Positions 9,788-19,274 are shown, numbered from the stretch's first letter. The stretch: DNA of 64,000 bases from Ruegeria sp. HKCCSA071 (GCF_017872555.1 NZ_JAEDOX010000001.1:930001-994000); one strand, 5' to 3'. Notes: generated from the sequence alone by a model not told the origin. Translations and numbers: made by a program.

Positions 9788-9792
9788 ATTTG

Positions 9793-11367
9793 TTACAGAA
9801 TGTCCGGGGTCACGTGGATCAAGGTCGGGACAGGTGCATCAAACGCCGCGCGAACCGCGCTCTGCATCTCAGCCAGAGATGAAGGCGCTGAGGCGCGCGC
9901 GCCAAAAGCCTCGGCCAGTTTGCAGAAATCCGGGTTATGCGCCACCACCGCATTGGGCGCGATCTGGCTGCGCACCATGCTGTCTTCGATTTCTTTCAGC
10001 TTGCCATTGTCCCACAGGATGATCGGCAGCGACAATCCCAGTTCGACCGCAACACCCAGTTCCTGCATCGTATAGTGGAACCCGTAATCCCCGGCGATTA
10101 CCGCCGTTGGTTTGCCGCGCCGCGCCACCGCTCCGCCAATTCCGGCCGGCAGACCATAGCCCAGCGTTCCGAACCCGGTCGGATGGTGCCAGTGATGCGG
10201 ATAGGCCATGTCCCACACCTCTTTCGCGACATAGGCGAATTGGGTCATGTCGGAATAGATCATGGTATCAGCAGGCATCGCGGCGCGCAGCGCATCGGCC
10301 ACTGCTGCAATTCCGGGCCGTTCGGCATCCACCTCGGCCCGCCACCGGGCGCGGGTTTCGGAAATTTCATCGGACAACCAGCCGGTTGCCGGTTTCAGGT
10401 TTTCGGTCGCCTGCCACAAGGCGCGGGCAAAGCTTTCGCTGTCGGTTTGCAGTTTAATCGCGGCGCGATGGTGGTCGGACAGGACTTCGGGATCAAGGTC
10501 AACCCGGATCAGCGTTGCCGAATGCCCAAGGTCGCTGCGCCACAGATCGACCTCGCCCAGTTCTGCGCCGACCGCGATGACCAGGTCCGCCGAAGCGATA
10601 ACCTCGGCGCTGCCAGGGCGCGGCAGGGATGCGCCGAAGTCCAGCGGATAGTTTGCGCCTGGCAGCCCGCGCCCTGCATAAGTGGTAAAGCAGGCCGCCC
10701 CTAGCTGTGTCAGAATCTGCCGCCAGTCATTGGATTTGCAACCACCCCCCAGAATGAACAGCGGCCTGCGCGCAAGGTTCAGCATCGAGACAACCGACGA
10801 TACGTCGGGTGGCAACGCCTTGGTGCGCAACGCGGGCTGGTTGGGGAAAGGTGCCGGGTCAGCCTCGGCCTGCAACTGCGCGATAGTCACCTGAATATGC
10901 TTGGGACGCGGGCGCAACAGCTCGAATTCTTCAAAGGCGCGTTCGACCAGTGCATAGGCGGCCTCGGCCGAGTTGGCCCGTGCCGACCAGTCGGCAACGG
11001 TTCCGGCCGCAAGACACTGGTCCTTCATCTGGTGCAACTGGCCGCGCAGGGCCTGTGTTTCATCAAGGCAGGACGACACCACCAGCATCGGCACCGAGTC
11101 GCTGTAGGCCTGCCCGATTGGCGTCATGATGTTGCACAGGCCGGGTCCGGTGATCACATAGGCAACCCCCGGCTTGCCGGTTGCGCGGGCATACCCATCG
11201 GCCATGAACCCCGCCCCCTGTTCGTGCCGGGCCAGAACATGTTGGATGCCAGCTTCTTCGATGCCGCGATACATTTCCTGATTGTGAACGCCGGGTATGC
11301 CGAAAATCACGTCCACGCCACGATCCTTGAGCATATGCGAAATCTGCGCGCCAAGGGGTCTTTTCAT
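9793..11367 (-). CDS. ThDP-dependent 2-keto acid decarboxylase / acetolactate synthase-like protein
   Basis: 524 residues with the three-domain layout of thiamine diphosphate enzymes. The N-terminal PYR domain carries the activating glutamate in RHEQGAGFMADGYA (about residue 50). A central FAD-type domain contains LFILGGGC. The C-terminal PP domain has GDYGFHYTMQELG and ILWDNGK for Mg-diphosphate binding. The closest match I can recall is the 5-guanidino-2-oxopentanoate decarboxylase group of Roseobacters, but acetolactate synthase-like activity cannot be excluded. The ATG at 11367 overlaps the trkH stop by one base (TGATG). The 218 in-frame codons further upstream are trkH in another frame. 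Confidence 0.85.
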   Translation of the reverse strand: MKRPLGAQISHMLKDRGVDVIFGIPGVHNQEMYRGIEEAGIQHVLARHEQGAGFMADGYARATGKPGVAYVITGPGLCNIMTPIGQAYSDSVPMLVVSSCLDETQALRGQLHQMKDQCLAAGTVADWSARANSAEAAYALVERAFEEFELLRPRPKHIQVTIAQLQAEADPAPFPNQPALRTKALPPDVSSVVSMLNLARRPLFILGGGCKSNDWRQILTQLGAACFTTYAGRGLPGANYPLDFGASLPRPGSAEVIASADLVIAVGAELGEVDLWRSDLGHSATLIRVDLDPEVLSDHHRAAIKLQTDSESFARALWQATENLKPATGWLSDEISETRARWRAEVDAERPGIAAVADALRAAMPADTMIYSDMTQFAYVAKEVWDMAYPHHWHHPTGFGTLGYGLPAGIGGAVARRGKPTAVIAGDYGFHYTMQELGVAVELGLSLPIILWDNGKLKEIEDSMVRSQIAPNAVVAHNPDFCKLAEAFGARASAPSSLAEMQSAVRAAFDAPVPTLIHVTPDIL

Positions 11368-12815
11368 CAGCCTCTCCAGAATTGAACGGTGAAGATCGCG
11401 TAAACGGCCAACAGCTCGAGCCGCCCCACCAGCATCCCGATTGTCAGCAACCATTTGGCCGTGTCGTTGAGATTTGCGAAATTGCCCGCTGGTCCGATCT
11501 GATCGCCCAGACCGGGACCGACATTGGCCAGCGCGGTCGCCGCCCCGGAAACGGCTGTGATGAAGTCCAGACCGGTCAGCGCCAGCGCCCAGGACAGCAC
11601 GCCCATCGACAGGACAAAGAACATGAAAAAGCTCATTACCGAGGTCAGAACACCCTGCCCCACGGGCCGCCCATCGTAGAGCGGCACGAACACGCCATGT
11701 GGAGACCTGATCCGTTTGATCTGGCTTTTGATCGAGGCAAACAGCAGCTGGTAGCGGAATATCTTGATCGAACATGCGGTCGATCCTGCGCAGCCGCCAA
11801 TCAGGCCGATCAGGAAGAACATCATGATCGGAAAGCTGCCCCAGCCCATGTAATCGACACTGGCATAGCCGGTCCCCGAGATGATCGAGGTGATGTTGAA
11901 CAGAGATTCCCGAAATGCCTGTTCCCAGTGATGCGGAAAGACCGATGTCAGGAATATCGACATGATGATGACCAGAACCAGAATGGTCGCCAGAAACGCG
12001 CGAATTTGACTGTCTTTCCACAAGGACGCTGTATGGCCGTTTGCCAGCTGGACATAGCGCACGAAAGGAAGCGCCGCCAAGATCATGAACACCGACGCCG
12101 CATATTCGGCAGGCCCCGAGAATGTTCCGAACGAGGCGTCATAGTTCGAGAACCCGCCCGTCGAAAGCGTTGTCAACGCATGTACCAGCGCATCGAAAAA
12201 GTTCATTCCCAGACCGGCGTAAACCAGCGCGCAGACCAGTGTCAGGAAAACATAGATGAGCGAAATCTGACCCGCGATCTCTTGCGCGCGAGGCAGAATT
12301 TTCCCCATTGTTTCAAAGCCTTCCGAGCGGAAAATCTGCATGCCACCAACGCGCAGCTCGGGCAGGAACACCATGGCGACGACAATGATCCCGATGCCCC
12401 CCAGCCATTGCAGGATACCGCGCCACAGCAAAAGCCCCTGCGGTAGCGTGTCCAACCCGGAAATCACCGTTGAACCTGTAGTTGTCAGGCCGGACATCGC
12501 CTCGAAATACGCATCGACAAAGCGCAGCTCGGTTTCACCGAACAGAAACGGAATTGCCCCAAACAGGGGCAACGCCGCCCAAACTCCGGTTGTCAACAGG
12601 AAGGTCTGGCGGATGGTCAGCCCTTCACCCACACCGTTCGAGCAGCTCATCGCCAGAACGGCCCCGGTCAGCGTCGTGATAATGGCGCTTTCCAGAAATA
12701 CCGGCCATTCGCCGCGCCCCTCGATCAGGTCCGCGAGCATAGGCAGCAGCATGGTCGCCCCAAGAATGGCGACCAGCAAGCCAATCACATATCCGACCGG
12801 GCGAAGATCCATCAT
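11367..12815 (-). CDS. trkH: TrkH family potassium uptake protein
   Basis: Inner-membrane K+ translocating subunit of the Trk/Ktr superfamily, which normally needs the cytosolic NAD-binding subunit TrkA (not in this window). The 482 residues contain four MPM repeats with selectivity-filter-like segments such as SGLTTTGSTV (first P-loop), LTTLSTGGFSN (second) and SGTGYASVD (third). GGCAGSTACSIKIFRY is the conserved family stretch late in the protein. Start is one of two consecutive ATGs (12815 or 12812). It is translationally coupled to the downstream ThDP enzyme gene; a functional link is not obvious. Confidence 0.94.
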   Translation of the reverse strand: MMDLRPVGYVIGLLVAILGATMLLPMLADLIEGRGEWPVFLESAIITTLTGAVLAMSCSNGVGEGLTIRQTFLLTTGVWAALPLFGAIPFLFGETELRFVDAYFEAMSGLTTTGSTVISGLDTLPQGLLLWRGILQWLGGIGIIVVAMVFLPELRVGGMQIFRSEGFETMGKILPRAQEIAGQISLIYVFLTLVCALVYAGLGMNFFDALVHALTTLSTGGFSNYDASFGTFSGPAEYAASVFMILAALPFVRYVQLANGHTASLWKDSQIRAFLATILVLVIIMSIFLTSVFPHHWEQAFRESLFNITSIISGTGYASVDYMGWGSFPIMMFFLIGLIGGCAGSTACSIKIFRYQLLFASIKSQIKRIRSPHGVFVPLYDGRPVGQGVLTSVMSFFMFFVLSMGVLSWALALTGLDFITAVSGAATALANVGPGLGDQIGPAGNFANLNDTAKWLLTIGMLVGRLELLAVYAIFTVQFWRG

Positions 12816-12874
12816 GACGCGCAGGGTTGGCGTGCCAACCCGACCGTGTCAAGCAGATGATCCCGGTTTACCCG

Positions 12875-13513
12875 TCAGTTTTTGACATCTGCTCCGGGCA
12901 TCACAGGTGGTTTGGACGGGGCGCGAGTTTTTCGCGCCTGCGGTTTGCGCGGTTCCGTCGCCGGGGCTGGTTTCGCCTGCACCTTGGCCGGGGCAGGATC
13001 GACCGGTGTCGGCTTGACCTGCGCTGCCTGAACAGGCGCCGGTGCCGCAGGGGCGGGATTGGGTGTTACGGGTGGCACGGTTGCGGTCGCAGGTGTCGCC
13101 GAGGATTCAACAGGCTTCACTGCTTTTTCATCATTAACCGCTGGTGTCGGTTTGGCTGCCGCCGGGGGGGCTGCCTTGGGCCGCGGACTGGCTGAAAACT
13201 CAACCGATTTGGCCGTCGGCTTGGCCGGCGCAGGTTTGCGGGCCAGCTTTTTCTTGGCCGTTGACGATTTCACCGGTACGCGTTTCGTGCGCGTCGCGGC
13301 GGGTTTGGGTTTGGCCGCCGGTTTTTCCGCCGGAGCTTTCACCACTGGACCCGGTGCTGATGCTGCCAGGTGCAGAGCGTGGACCGGCACCATCGGCAGT
13401 TCAAGTGCCGAACGGGTCATGATCTGTGCGATCTTGATCTGGTTGACGATCGCATAGCCAGCCATGCGTATAGCCGCGGCCTGAAGCTCCAGCGGTTGGG
13501 TAATCGGATTCAT
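12875..13513 (-). CDS. Ala/Lys/Pro-rich low-complexity protein, hypothetical
   Basis: 212 residues. The first ~55 (ITQPLELQAAAIRMAGYAIV onwards) look like an amphipathic helix domain. The remainder is almost wholly Ala, Pro, Lys, Thr and Val in short AKP/AAKP-type runs, resembling histone H1-like or phasin tails. I chose the ATG at 13513 because AGGAG lies 9 nt upstream; the open frame continues 56 codons further but without family character. No catalytic motif is visible. It could be a phasin-like or nucleoid-associated protein; neither can be shown here. It lies after folE2 and just upstream of trkH on the same strand. Confidence 0.65.
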   Translation of the reverse strand: MNPITQPLELQAAAIRMAGYAIVNQIKIAQIMTRSALELPMVPVHALHLAASAPGPVVKAPAEKPAAKPKPAATRTKRVPVKSSTAKKKLARKPAPAKPTAKSVEFSASPRPKAAPPAAAKPTPAVNDEKAVKPVESSATPATATVPPVTPNPAPAAPAPVQAAQVKPTPVDPAPAKVQAKPAPATEPRKPQARKTRAPSKPPVMPGADVKN

Positions 13514-13796
13514 TCCATAGATCTCCTGTGAAAACGATGCAGCCAGAAAAGTAAGGGTAAAGCGCCCTGCCCGCTCGGGGGGTCCGGGCGGAGGTTGGGG
13601 TCTTGCAGTCCAAGGCGTCTCACGTCTCGGCTTCCTTTCGGGTGACACACCATTGAGCGCGCCGGTGTGCCGAAGCTGCATTCCCCGTCAGGATACAGGA
13701 GTTTTTCGCGCAATTGCAGCATTTTTGCTGCGCTGCGGCGAATGAGCGCCGATCAGGTAAATCTCTGATTAAATTCTAGCCACTTACCCGAGACGT

Positions 13797-14900
13797 TCAG
13801 CCAACGTGAAACAGGGTCGTGAACAGTTTCGGGTCAAGGCTGGACGCGGCGAAGGTTGGGCCTTCGGTCAGAATCGACACGGCGTCATGGCTGTGCAGGC
13901 TTTCCTGATGGCTTGCGACAACGCGAAAATCACCGACGTGATGATCTGCCAGCAACTCGGCGCAGAACAGGCGCGCGGCATCTTCGACGAAGATCGGATT
14001 GGCTGCGTTCAATTCGGCAAAAGCCTGTTCATCTTCGCGCTTCACCATCACCTGCGTTTCCGTCGGAACCGCGCGGCGGCACAGCGCAATCAGGTCTTCA
14101 AACCACAGGCAATCCGCATCACAGTCCACGACAACCGAGATCCGTGCGACGGAGCGCTGCGAATGCGGCGTCGCCAGCTGACCGCGCATCGACCGGGCAT
14201 GTTCGCTGAGTTCCAGCGAACAGGGGCAGGTTGAGGAATAGACATAGTCAAGGTGCATGATCTTCTGACGCACACCGTTCTGTTCGACCAGTTCCAGCGC
14301 GATATCGTAATACTGATACCCCTCAAGGCCCGAGCGCAGGCTTTTGATCCTGTCCGGGTAGGAAAAGCGCATCTGGATACGGGCGTCGAAGCTGTCCAGA
14401 TCGGACATGTAATCGTCCAGGGCGGATTCCATGACCTCAAAGCTGAAGGTCCGTTCCGCATGTTTGTAGAACGACCGCATGATCCGGGACATGTTGATGC
14501 CCTTTTTCTCGGCCTCGAGGCTGACCGTGCCGGTGATCGAGGTTTCCAGAGTCAGGTCTTCGCCCTCTTTCCGGTGGAACCGGATCGGCAGGCGGAAGTT
14601 CGAAATACCCACATGTTGGATCTGCTGTTTGGCCCCACGGATCAGGCTGGACGGGCCGTTCTGCAAATCCGGCAAGGATGCGCGGTACGCCGCATCTACG
14701 GCAAAGTCATCGGGGTAAGCGCGCGAAAAGGGCGGATAGTTGCCCGCCGCCAGACCGGGCAGCAGCCGGGCCACAGCCGGGTCAAGCTGGTTTATCTCGG
14801 CTTCCGAGGCGGATTTGGCCCATTGCCGCAAAACGTTCAAAGCCTCGGCAGCCTTGTCCCGATCCGGTTTTTCATCAATGTCGCGCGGGTGAACATTCAT
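13797..14900 (-). CDS. folE2: GTP cyclohydrolase FolE2 (type IB)
   Basis: Converts GTP to 7,8-dihydroneopterin triphosphate, the first step of folate synthesis, using the metal-flexible type IB fold unrelated in sequence to FolE. The 367 residues carry the family motifs VGISNFRLPI near residue 95 and SSTCPCSLELSEH in the C-terminal half, with the catalytic cysteine. Start ATG 14900 has AAGGAA upstream; the preceding 39 in-frame codons are unconserved. FolE2 is often induced under zinc limitation, but I saw no convincing Zur palindrome upstream. An imperfect inverted repeat (GACTG...CAGTC, about 14938-14959) lies near the likely promoter. Confidence 0.94.
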   Translation of the reverse strand: MNVHPRDIDEKPDRDKAAEALNVLRQWAKSASEAEINQLDPAVARLLPGLAAGNYPPFSRAYPDDFAVDAAYRASLPDLQNGPSSLIRGAKQQIQHVGISNFRLPIRFHRKEGEDLTLETSITGTVSLEAEKKGINMSRIMRSFYKHAERTFSFEVMESALDDYMSDLDSFDARIQMRFSYPDRIKSLRSGLEGYQYYDIALELVEQNGVRQKIMHLDYVYSSTCPCSLELSEHARSMRGQLATPHSQRSVARISVVVDCDADCLWFEDLIALCRRAVPTETQVMVKREDEQAFAELNAANPIFVEDAARLFCAELLADHHVGDFRVVASHQESLHSHDAVSILTEGPTFAASSLDPKLFTTLFHVG

Positions 14901-15147
14901 CAGCGGCAGTTCCTTGGTTGGTCGTCGGACTATATATGACTGATGGTCTATTACCAGTCTAACCCGATACGTCGGCAATAGCAGCCCGGATTGAAAAATC
15001 CGGCGCAAAACCGTCATCTCGCAACAGTTAGCGCCTTTTGAAGGTGGGAACAGCGGGTGGCACGCCTGTCAGCCGCCCGAAACAAAATGGTCGCGTGGGC
15101 AGGCAGCCTGCCCCCCACGCACGCAAAGGGCGCGGGGGGGCTTTGGT

Positions 15148-16338
15148 TTATTTCTGCGATGCTTCCAACGCTTGCCGAAGGTCGGCCAGCAAGTCACCGG
15201 CATCCTCAAGCCCGACGGAAAAGCGGATCAGACCCGGTGTAATGCCCAGTTGGTCCTTCTGCGCGTCGCTGAGACGCTGGTGCGTTGTTGTCGCCGGGTG
15301 TGTCGCGATGGATTTCGCATCGCCCAGATTGTTCGAAATCACCGGGATGGTCATCGCATTCAGGAAGGCGAAAGCCGCATCCTTGCCGCCCTTGATGTCC
15401 AGCGATAGCACAGTCCCGCCCTTGCCGCCCAGTTGGGTCTGAGCCAGTGCGTTCTGGGCATGGGTTTTCAAACCGGGGTAAAGCGTCCGTTCCAATGCCG
15501 GGTGCCCTTCCAGCGCCTCGGCAATCTTTTGCGCGCTTTCGGCCTGCGCATTGACCCGCAGCGCCATCGTTTCAAGGCCCTTGAGCATGATCCACGCATT
15601 GAACGGGCTCAGCGCGCCACCGGTATGCTTGAGATAGGGTTCAACTGTTCCGCGGATGAAGTCCTTGGTTCCGATGATCACACCGCCCAGCGCACGACCC
15701 TGCCCGTCGATATGCTTGGTCGCTGAGTAGACGACCACATCCGCACCCTGCTGGATCGCGCGCGAGAACACCGGGGTCGAGAACACGTTGTCCACCACGA
15801 CAACGGCTCCGACCGCATGGGCCAGATCGGCCACAGAAGCGATATCGATTACCTCAAGCGTTGGGTTCGACATGGATTCAAAGAAAACGGCCTTGGTGTC
15901 CGGGCGGATCGCCGCCTTCCACTGTTCCAGGTCGGTGCCGTCCACAAAGGTCACCTCCACGCCATAGCGGCTCAGGATGTTTTCAAGGATATAGAGGCAC
16001 GAACCGAACAGCGCCTTGGCCGAAACGACATGGTCCCCGGCCTTGAGCATCGAGGTCAGCGCGCCGTTGACGGCGGCCATGCCCGAGGCCGTCGCAAAGG
16101 CATCTTCGCCGCCTTCCAGCGCCGCGATGCGCTGTTCGAACATGGACACGGTCGGGTTGCCGTACCGGGCATAGATGAACTCGTCGGGGCCACATTCCAG
16201 AAACCGGGCCTCGGCCTGTTCCGCGTTTTCGTAGACGAAACCCTGCGTCAGGAAAATCGCCTCGCTCACCTCGTTATACTGGCTGCGACGGATGCCGCCA
16301 TGGACGGCTTGGGTGCGTTTGTTCCAGTTCTCGCTCAT
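15148..16338 (-). CDS. metZ: O-succinylhomoserine sulfhydrylase
   Basis: PLP enzyme that makes homocysteine directly from O-succinylhomoserine and sulfide, a methionine-branch step. The 396 residues show the Cys/Met-metabolism fold: FIYARYGNPT near the N-terminus, ASGMAAV, VVVVDNVFSTP with the PLP-contacting Asp, and SATKHIDGQGR with the Schiff-base Lys. The start at 16338 has AAAGGA upstream and begins MSENWNKRTQ, as in relatives. An in-frame ATG at 16410 would add 24 residues (see riboswitch entry). Expression is expected to fall when S-adenosylmethionine is plentiful. Confidence 0.95.
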   Translation of the reverse strand: MSENWNKRTQAVHGGIRRSQYNEVSEAIFLTQGFVYENAEQAEARFLECGPDEFIYARYGNPTVSMFEQRIAALEGGEDAFATASGMAAVNGALTSMLKAGDHVVSAKALFGSCLYILENILSRYGVEVTFVDGTDLEQWKAAIRPDTKAVFFESMSNPTLEVIDIASVADLAHAVGAVVVVDNVFSTPVFSRAIQQGADVVVYSATKHIDGQGRALGGVIIGTKDFIRGTVEPYLKHTGGALSPFNAWIMLKGLETMALRVNAQAESAQKIAEALEGHPALERTLYPGLKTHAQNALAQTQLGGKGGTVLSLDIKGGKDAAFAFLNAMTIPVISNNLGDAKSIATHPATTTHQRLSDAQKDQLGITPGLIRFSVGLEDAGDLLADLRQALEASQK

Positions 16339-16370
16339 CTCATTCCTTTCAGCCTCGGGTGGAGGCAAAC

Positions 16371-16407
16371 AAAAAACCCCAGACGCGGCCAAGCGAAAGG
16401 GGTCTTT
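16371..16407 (-). terminator. Leader terminator between SAM-II riboswitch and metZ
   Basis: On the metZ strand GACCCC and GGGGTT pair around an 18-nt loop that itself can form CGC/GCG. The stem ends in a run of six T. It follows the riboswitch core by about 10 nt and precedes the metZ start by about 30 nt, so it could act as a transcription attenuator. Confidence 0.6.
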
Positions 16408-16415
16408 CATCCTGA

Positions 16416-16467
16416 CCTTTTAGCGGTGTTGTTTAGCGTGGCCCGCAATCCGGTAACAAATCGCCAC
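16416..16467 (-). promoter_or_regulatory. SAM-II riboswitch upstream of metZ
   Basis: The metZ-strand sequence shows the SAM-II layout. P1 is GTGGC (16467-16463) paired with GCCAC (16442-16438). The loop holds GATTT and ACCGGATTGC. The tail contains GCTAAAAGG, in which GCGG of the loop can pair with CCGC to form the pseudoknot. These conserved stretches match the SAM-II class I know from alphaproteobacterial met genes, where SAM binding hides the 3' purine-rich Shine-Dalgarno. Recognition is by eye, not by covariance model. Confidence 0.9.
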
Positions 16468-16600
16468 GTAGTTTCAGGATCGCAATACGCCTCGGGCGGT
16501 TCGCGGTCAAGCCCGGCCTGCGCTTTGGTCACGCTTTCGTAAGCGGTACTTGCCGAACCGGCAGAAACCCGCATGATCCCTGTCAACATCAGGAGAACAC

Positions 16601-17299
16601 ATGGCTGACCCGATTGATCTGTATTTCTGGCCGACGCCGAATGGCTGGAAAGTTTCCATCGCCCTGGAAGAGATGGAGCTGCCCTATACCACCCACCTGA
16701 TCAATATCGGCAAGGGTGACCAGTTCGATCCCGCATTCCTGAAGATCGCGCCCAACAACCGGATGCCCGCCATTGTCGATCCTGACGGGCCGGATGGCGC
16801 ACCTATTTCGGTTTTCGAAAGCGGCGCGATCCTGATGTATCTGGCCCGCAAGACCGGGCGGTTCTATGGCACGTCCGAGCGTGACCGGATCGCGGTCGAG
16901 GAATGGTTGATGTGGCAGATGGGCGGCGTTGGCCCGATGGCGGGTCAGGCGCATCACTTCCTGAAATATGCCCCGCAACTGGACCCGCCGCAGGACCTGC
17001 CCTATGCCAAGGACCGCTACCGCGCCGAGGTCGCGCGACTTTACGGCGTACTGGACCGGCGGCTGGCCGAAAACGAGTATGTCGCGGGCGATTTCTATTC
17101 CATCGCCGACATGTCGATCTGGGGCTGGGCCAGCCTGTGGGAAGGCCAGCAGCAGGTGCTGGAGGACAAACCGCACTTTGCCCGCTGGCTGGAGACCGTC
17201 AGCGCCCGCCCAGCCGTTCAGGCCGGACGCGCGTTGTATGCCGAGTTGCGAGGGGATCACCGGGACAAGCAGGCGCAGAGCGTTTTGTTCAAGCGGTAG
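16601..17299 (+). CDS. Glutathione S-transferase family protein (YfcG/YghU-like)
   Basis: 232-residue cytosolic thioredoxin-fold protein. The N-terminal GST domain includes FWPTPNGWKVSIALEEM, the NNRMPAIVDP cis-proline loop and VFESGAILMYLA (glutathione gamma-glutamyl contact). The helical C-terminal domain has YSIADMSIWGW, the N-capping/hydrophobic staple motif. The TPNGWK start resembles the nu-class YfcG/YghU disulfide-bond reductases rather than classic conjugating GSTs. Divergently transcribed from metZ. Confidence 0.9.
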   Translation: MADPIDLYFWPTPNGWKVSIALEEMELPYTTHLINIGKGDQFDPAFLKIAPNNRMPAIVDPDGPDGAPISVFESGAILMYLARKTGRFYGTSERDRIAVEEWLMWQMGGVGPMAGQAHHFLKYAPQLDPPQDLPYAKDRYRAEVARLYGVLDRRLAENEYVAGDFYSIADMSIWGWASLWEGQQQVLEDKPHFARWLETVSARPAVQAGRALYAELRGDHRDKQAQSVLFKR

Positions 17300-17431
17300 G
17301 TTTGATCCATGGCCGGTTTGCGGCCAATCTGACGTATGCTGCGTGATGCGCGAATATCCGCCTTTGCTATTGTATAGGTTTGGCAAATCATTACATGAGC
17401 GACGGAAATCCTTCAGAAAGACCCACTCAAG

Positions 17432-18388
17432 ATGTACGCGGCGTTAATTGTCGTATTTGGCCTTGTTGGCTTAGTGATCGGTGGCGAATTGGTGGTGCGC
17501 GGATCGGTTTCTGCTGCCAAGTCGTTCGGTATATCACCGATGGTCATCGGACTGACACTGGTCGGCTTCGGAACGTCAACACCGGAACTGGTTACAAGCT
17601 TGCAAGCCGCGCTTTCCGGTTCTTCAGGCATTTCGATTGGGAATGTTGTCGGCAGCAACATTGGAAACGTTCTTCTGATACTCGGCATCGCAGCACTCAT
17701 CGCGCCTATCGCCGTGAATCCGAGAGCACTCCGCCGGGATGGTACGGCGGTCGTGATAGTCACTCTCCTTTGTTTAAGCGTAGTTCTATACGGCGAAATC
17801 AGCCGGCTGATCGGCGCAGGGCTTGTCGTCACCTTGGCGGCCTATCTGGGCTTCACGCTGTGGTCTGAGTATAGGTCCGAAGGCACGCCAGCCGCAGCTG
17901 TCTACGAGAACGAAGCAGAAGCCGTAGTCGGCCCAGAAACATCTCTTGCCGTGTCGTTGCTGATCACCGTTGCAGGGCTGGCGATTACGATATTTGGGGC
18001 AAAGCTCTTGGTGACAGGTGCCGTGTCTCTTGCTGAGACAGCGGGGCTTTCGGAGACGGTAATCGGGCTGACGATTGTTGCAATCGGAACCTCAATGCCG
18101 GAGCTCGTCACTTCAATCATCGCAGTTCGGAAAGGTGAGGGAGATGTCGCACTCGGGAACGTCTTGGGCAGTAACATCTTCAACATCTTGGGTATCCTTG
18201 GTGTAACTGTCCTGGTGCAACCTATGGTCATCCCTGGCGAGATTATTCGTCTCGATATCTGGGTTCTGTGTGCCTCAACGCTTGTCCTTATCGGTTTTGC
18301 CCGAAGCGGCTGGTCAATCAGTCGGCGCGAGGGCGGGCTCTTTGTGCTTGCTTACATTGTCTATCTTGGTGTGCTTCTGGTTCGGTAA
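17432..18388 (+). CDS. Calcium/sodium antiporter (CaCA family, YrbG-like)
   Basis: 318-residue inner-membrane exchanger with the internal repeat of the cation/Ca2+ exchanger superfamily. The first alpha repeat contains [15 protein letters not shown] and [15 protein letters not shown] (about residues 45-90). The second contains [13 protein letters not shown] and [15 protein letters not shown] (about 210-255). The glutamates in the two PELVTS motifs are the expected ion ligands. About ten membrane helices. Probable role is Ca2+ extrusion; K+ dependence cannot be judged. No neighbour suggests a pathway. Codon choice is slightly less GC-rich than in nearby genes. Confidence 0.92.
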   Translation: MYAALIVVFGLVGLVIGGELVVRGSVSAAKSFGISPMVIGLTLVGFGTSTPELVTSLQAALSGSSGISIGNVVGSNIGNVLLILGIAALIAPIAVNPRALRRDGTAVVIVTLLCLSVVLYGEISRLIGAGLVVTLAAYLGFTLWSEYRSEGTPAAAVYENEAEAVVGPETSLAVSLLITVAGLAITIFGAKLLVTGAVSLAETAGLSETVIGLTIVAIGTSMPELVTSIIAVRKGEGDVALGNVLGSNIFNILGILGVTVLVQPMVIPGEIIRLDIWVLCASTLVLIGFARSGWSISRREGGLFVLAYIVYLGVLLVR

Positions 18389-18536
18389 ACGTTCACTCGG
18401 ATAGCCTGGCTGTTTAGTGAAACCGACCGTTACAGCGGTGCAGGTATGGCCCGCTTTGTCCCCGTACTAGGTTACTCCGCCCCGCGCCAACACGACCAGC
18501 ACCCCCGGCAGCGGATCCTTGGCGTGGGGCGACCTG

Positions 18537-19034
18537 TCAGCGAAACTGGAATTCAGGTTCCGCGGGGAAAGACATGGATATGCCTGTCCAGTGCCCATTG
18601 CGCAGCCTTGCAACGTTCCGCCCGTCAACACGCATCCGGGTCGTCAGGACAAATGCGGCCTGCCCGTTGCGCGCCCCGGCTTTCTGGGCTGCGCCGTCAG
18701 AACGCTCGGCCCCGTCGAACAGCATCCCATCGGGTTTTGCCGACCGCCGGGACCGAAAGTTCGGAACCAAATGCGGCTTTCGATCCGTTTCGTCATACGA
18801 GCGCGACGCTTCAATCCGCTTGAGTTGCTGCAACTCTGACCGAAGCCTTTTTGCAGTCTCAGCCTGTCTGCGTTCGAAGGAATAAGCGCTCAACGCCTCA
18901 TCGATCATTCGGGCGGTGTGAACATACCCCGCAGAACGTGTGAGTTCCGAGAGCTCTGCCAGACGGTCGGAAATCCGGCTTTCGTCCCGTGAGACGGTTT
19001 TTTCGAGCGATCCTTGGTGTGTTGCGTTGGGCAT
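18537..19034 (-). CDS. Hypothetical protein, uncertain
   Basis: 165 residues beginning MPNATHQGSL. The central part (about 15-75) is a plausible long helix or coiled coil (LAELSELTRSAGYVHTARMI and following). The C-terminal half is Arg/Gly/Ala-rich and ends RLRNGHWTGISM. No family is recognised. The ATG at 19034 is one choice; the frame is open 40 codons upstream. It lies alone in an ~890-bp stretch between the exchanger gene and the dnaE2 remnant, and in-frame + strand shadows of similar size exist, so it may not be real. Confidence 0.42.
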   Translation of the reverse strand: MPNATHQGSLEKTVSRDESRISDRLAELSELTRSAGYVHTARMIDEALSAYSFERRQAETAKRLRSELQQLKRIEASRSYDETDRKPHLVPNFRSRRSAKPDGMLFDGAERSDGAAQKAGARNGQAAFVLTTRMRVDGRNVARLRNGHWTGISMSFPAEPEFQFR

Positions 19035-19274
19035 CCGAACTGACTCTGAAAAGACGTTGAGTGATGCGCAATCCGGCCCGAGCTTTGACACAAGCCGATG
19101 CGCAAAGATGCGTGTCACTACGCGCCCGGCGCCGGAGAGTCGACCATCCCGCATTCAAGTGGCGGAAAAGCGCCTTAAACACACATTTGAGGCAAAGAAA
19201 ACATATCGCCCGCTCTCCAGACGCGGGTTTGCGGCACTGCGACGGACAATGTTGGATTGATCCGCACGACAGAC

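Noticed and set aside
11368-12021. N-terminal extension of the ThDP enzyme frame by 218 codons
   Set aside because: This part is trkH read in another frame. The family N-terminus begins at 11367.
14901-15147. THF-II riboswitch or Zur box upstream of folE2
   Set aside because: No match to the THF-II core and no Zur-type palindrome; only an imperfect GACTG...CAGTC inverted repeat.
16407-16589. 60-codon - strand ORF upstream of metZ
   Set aside because: Covers the SAM-II aptamer, whose conserved RNA sequence explains the region better.
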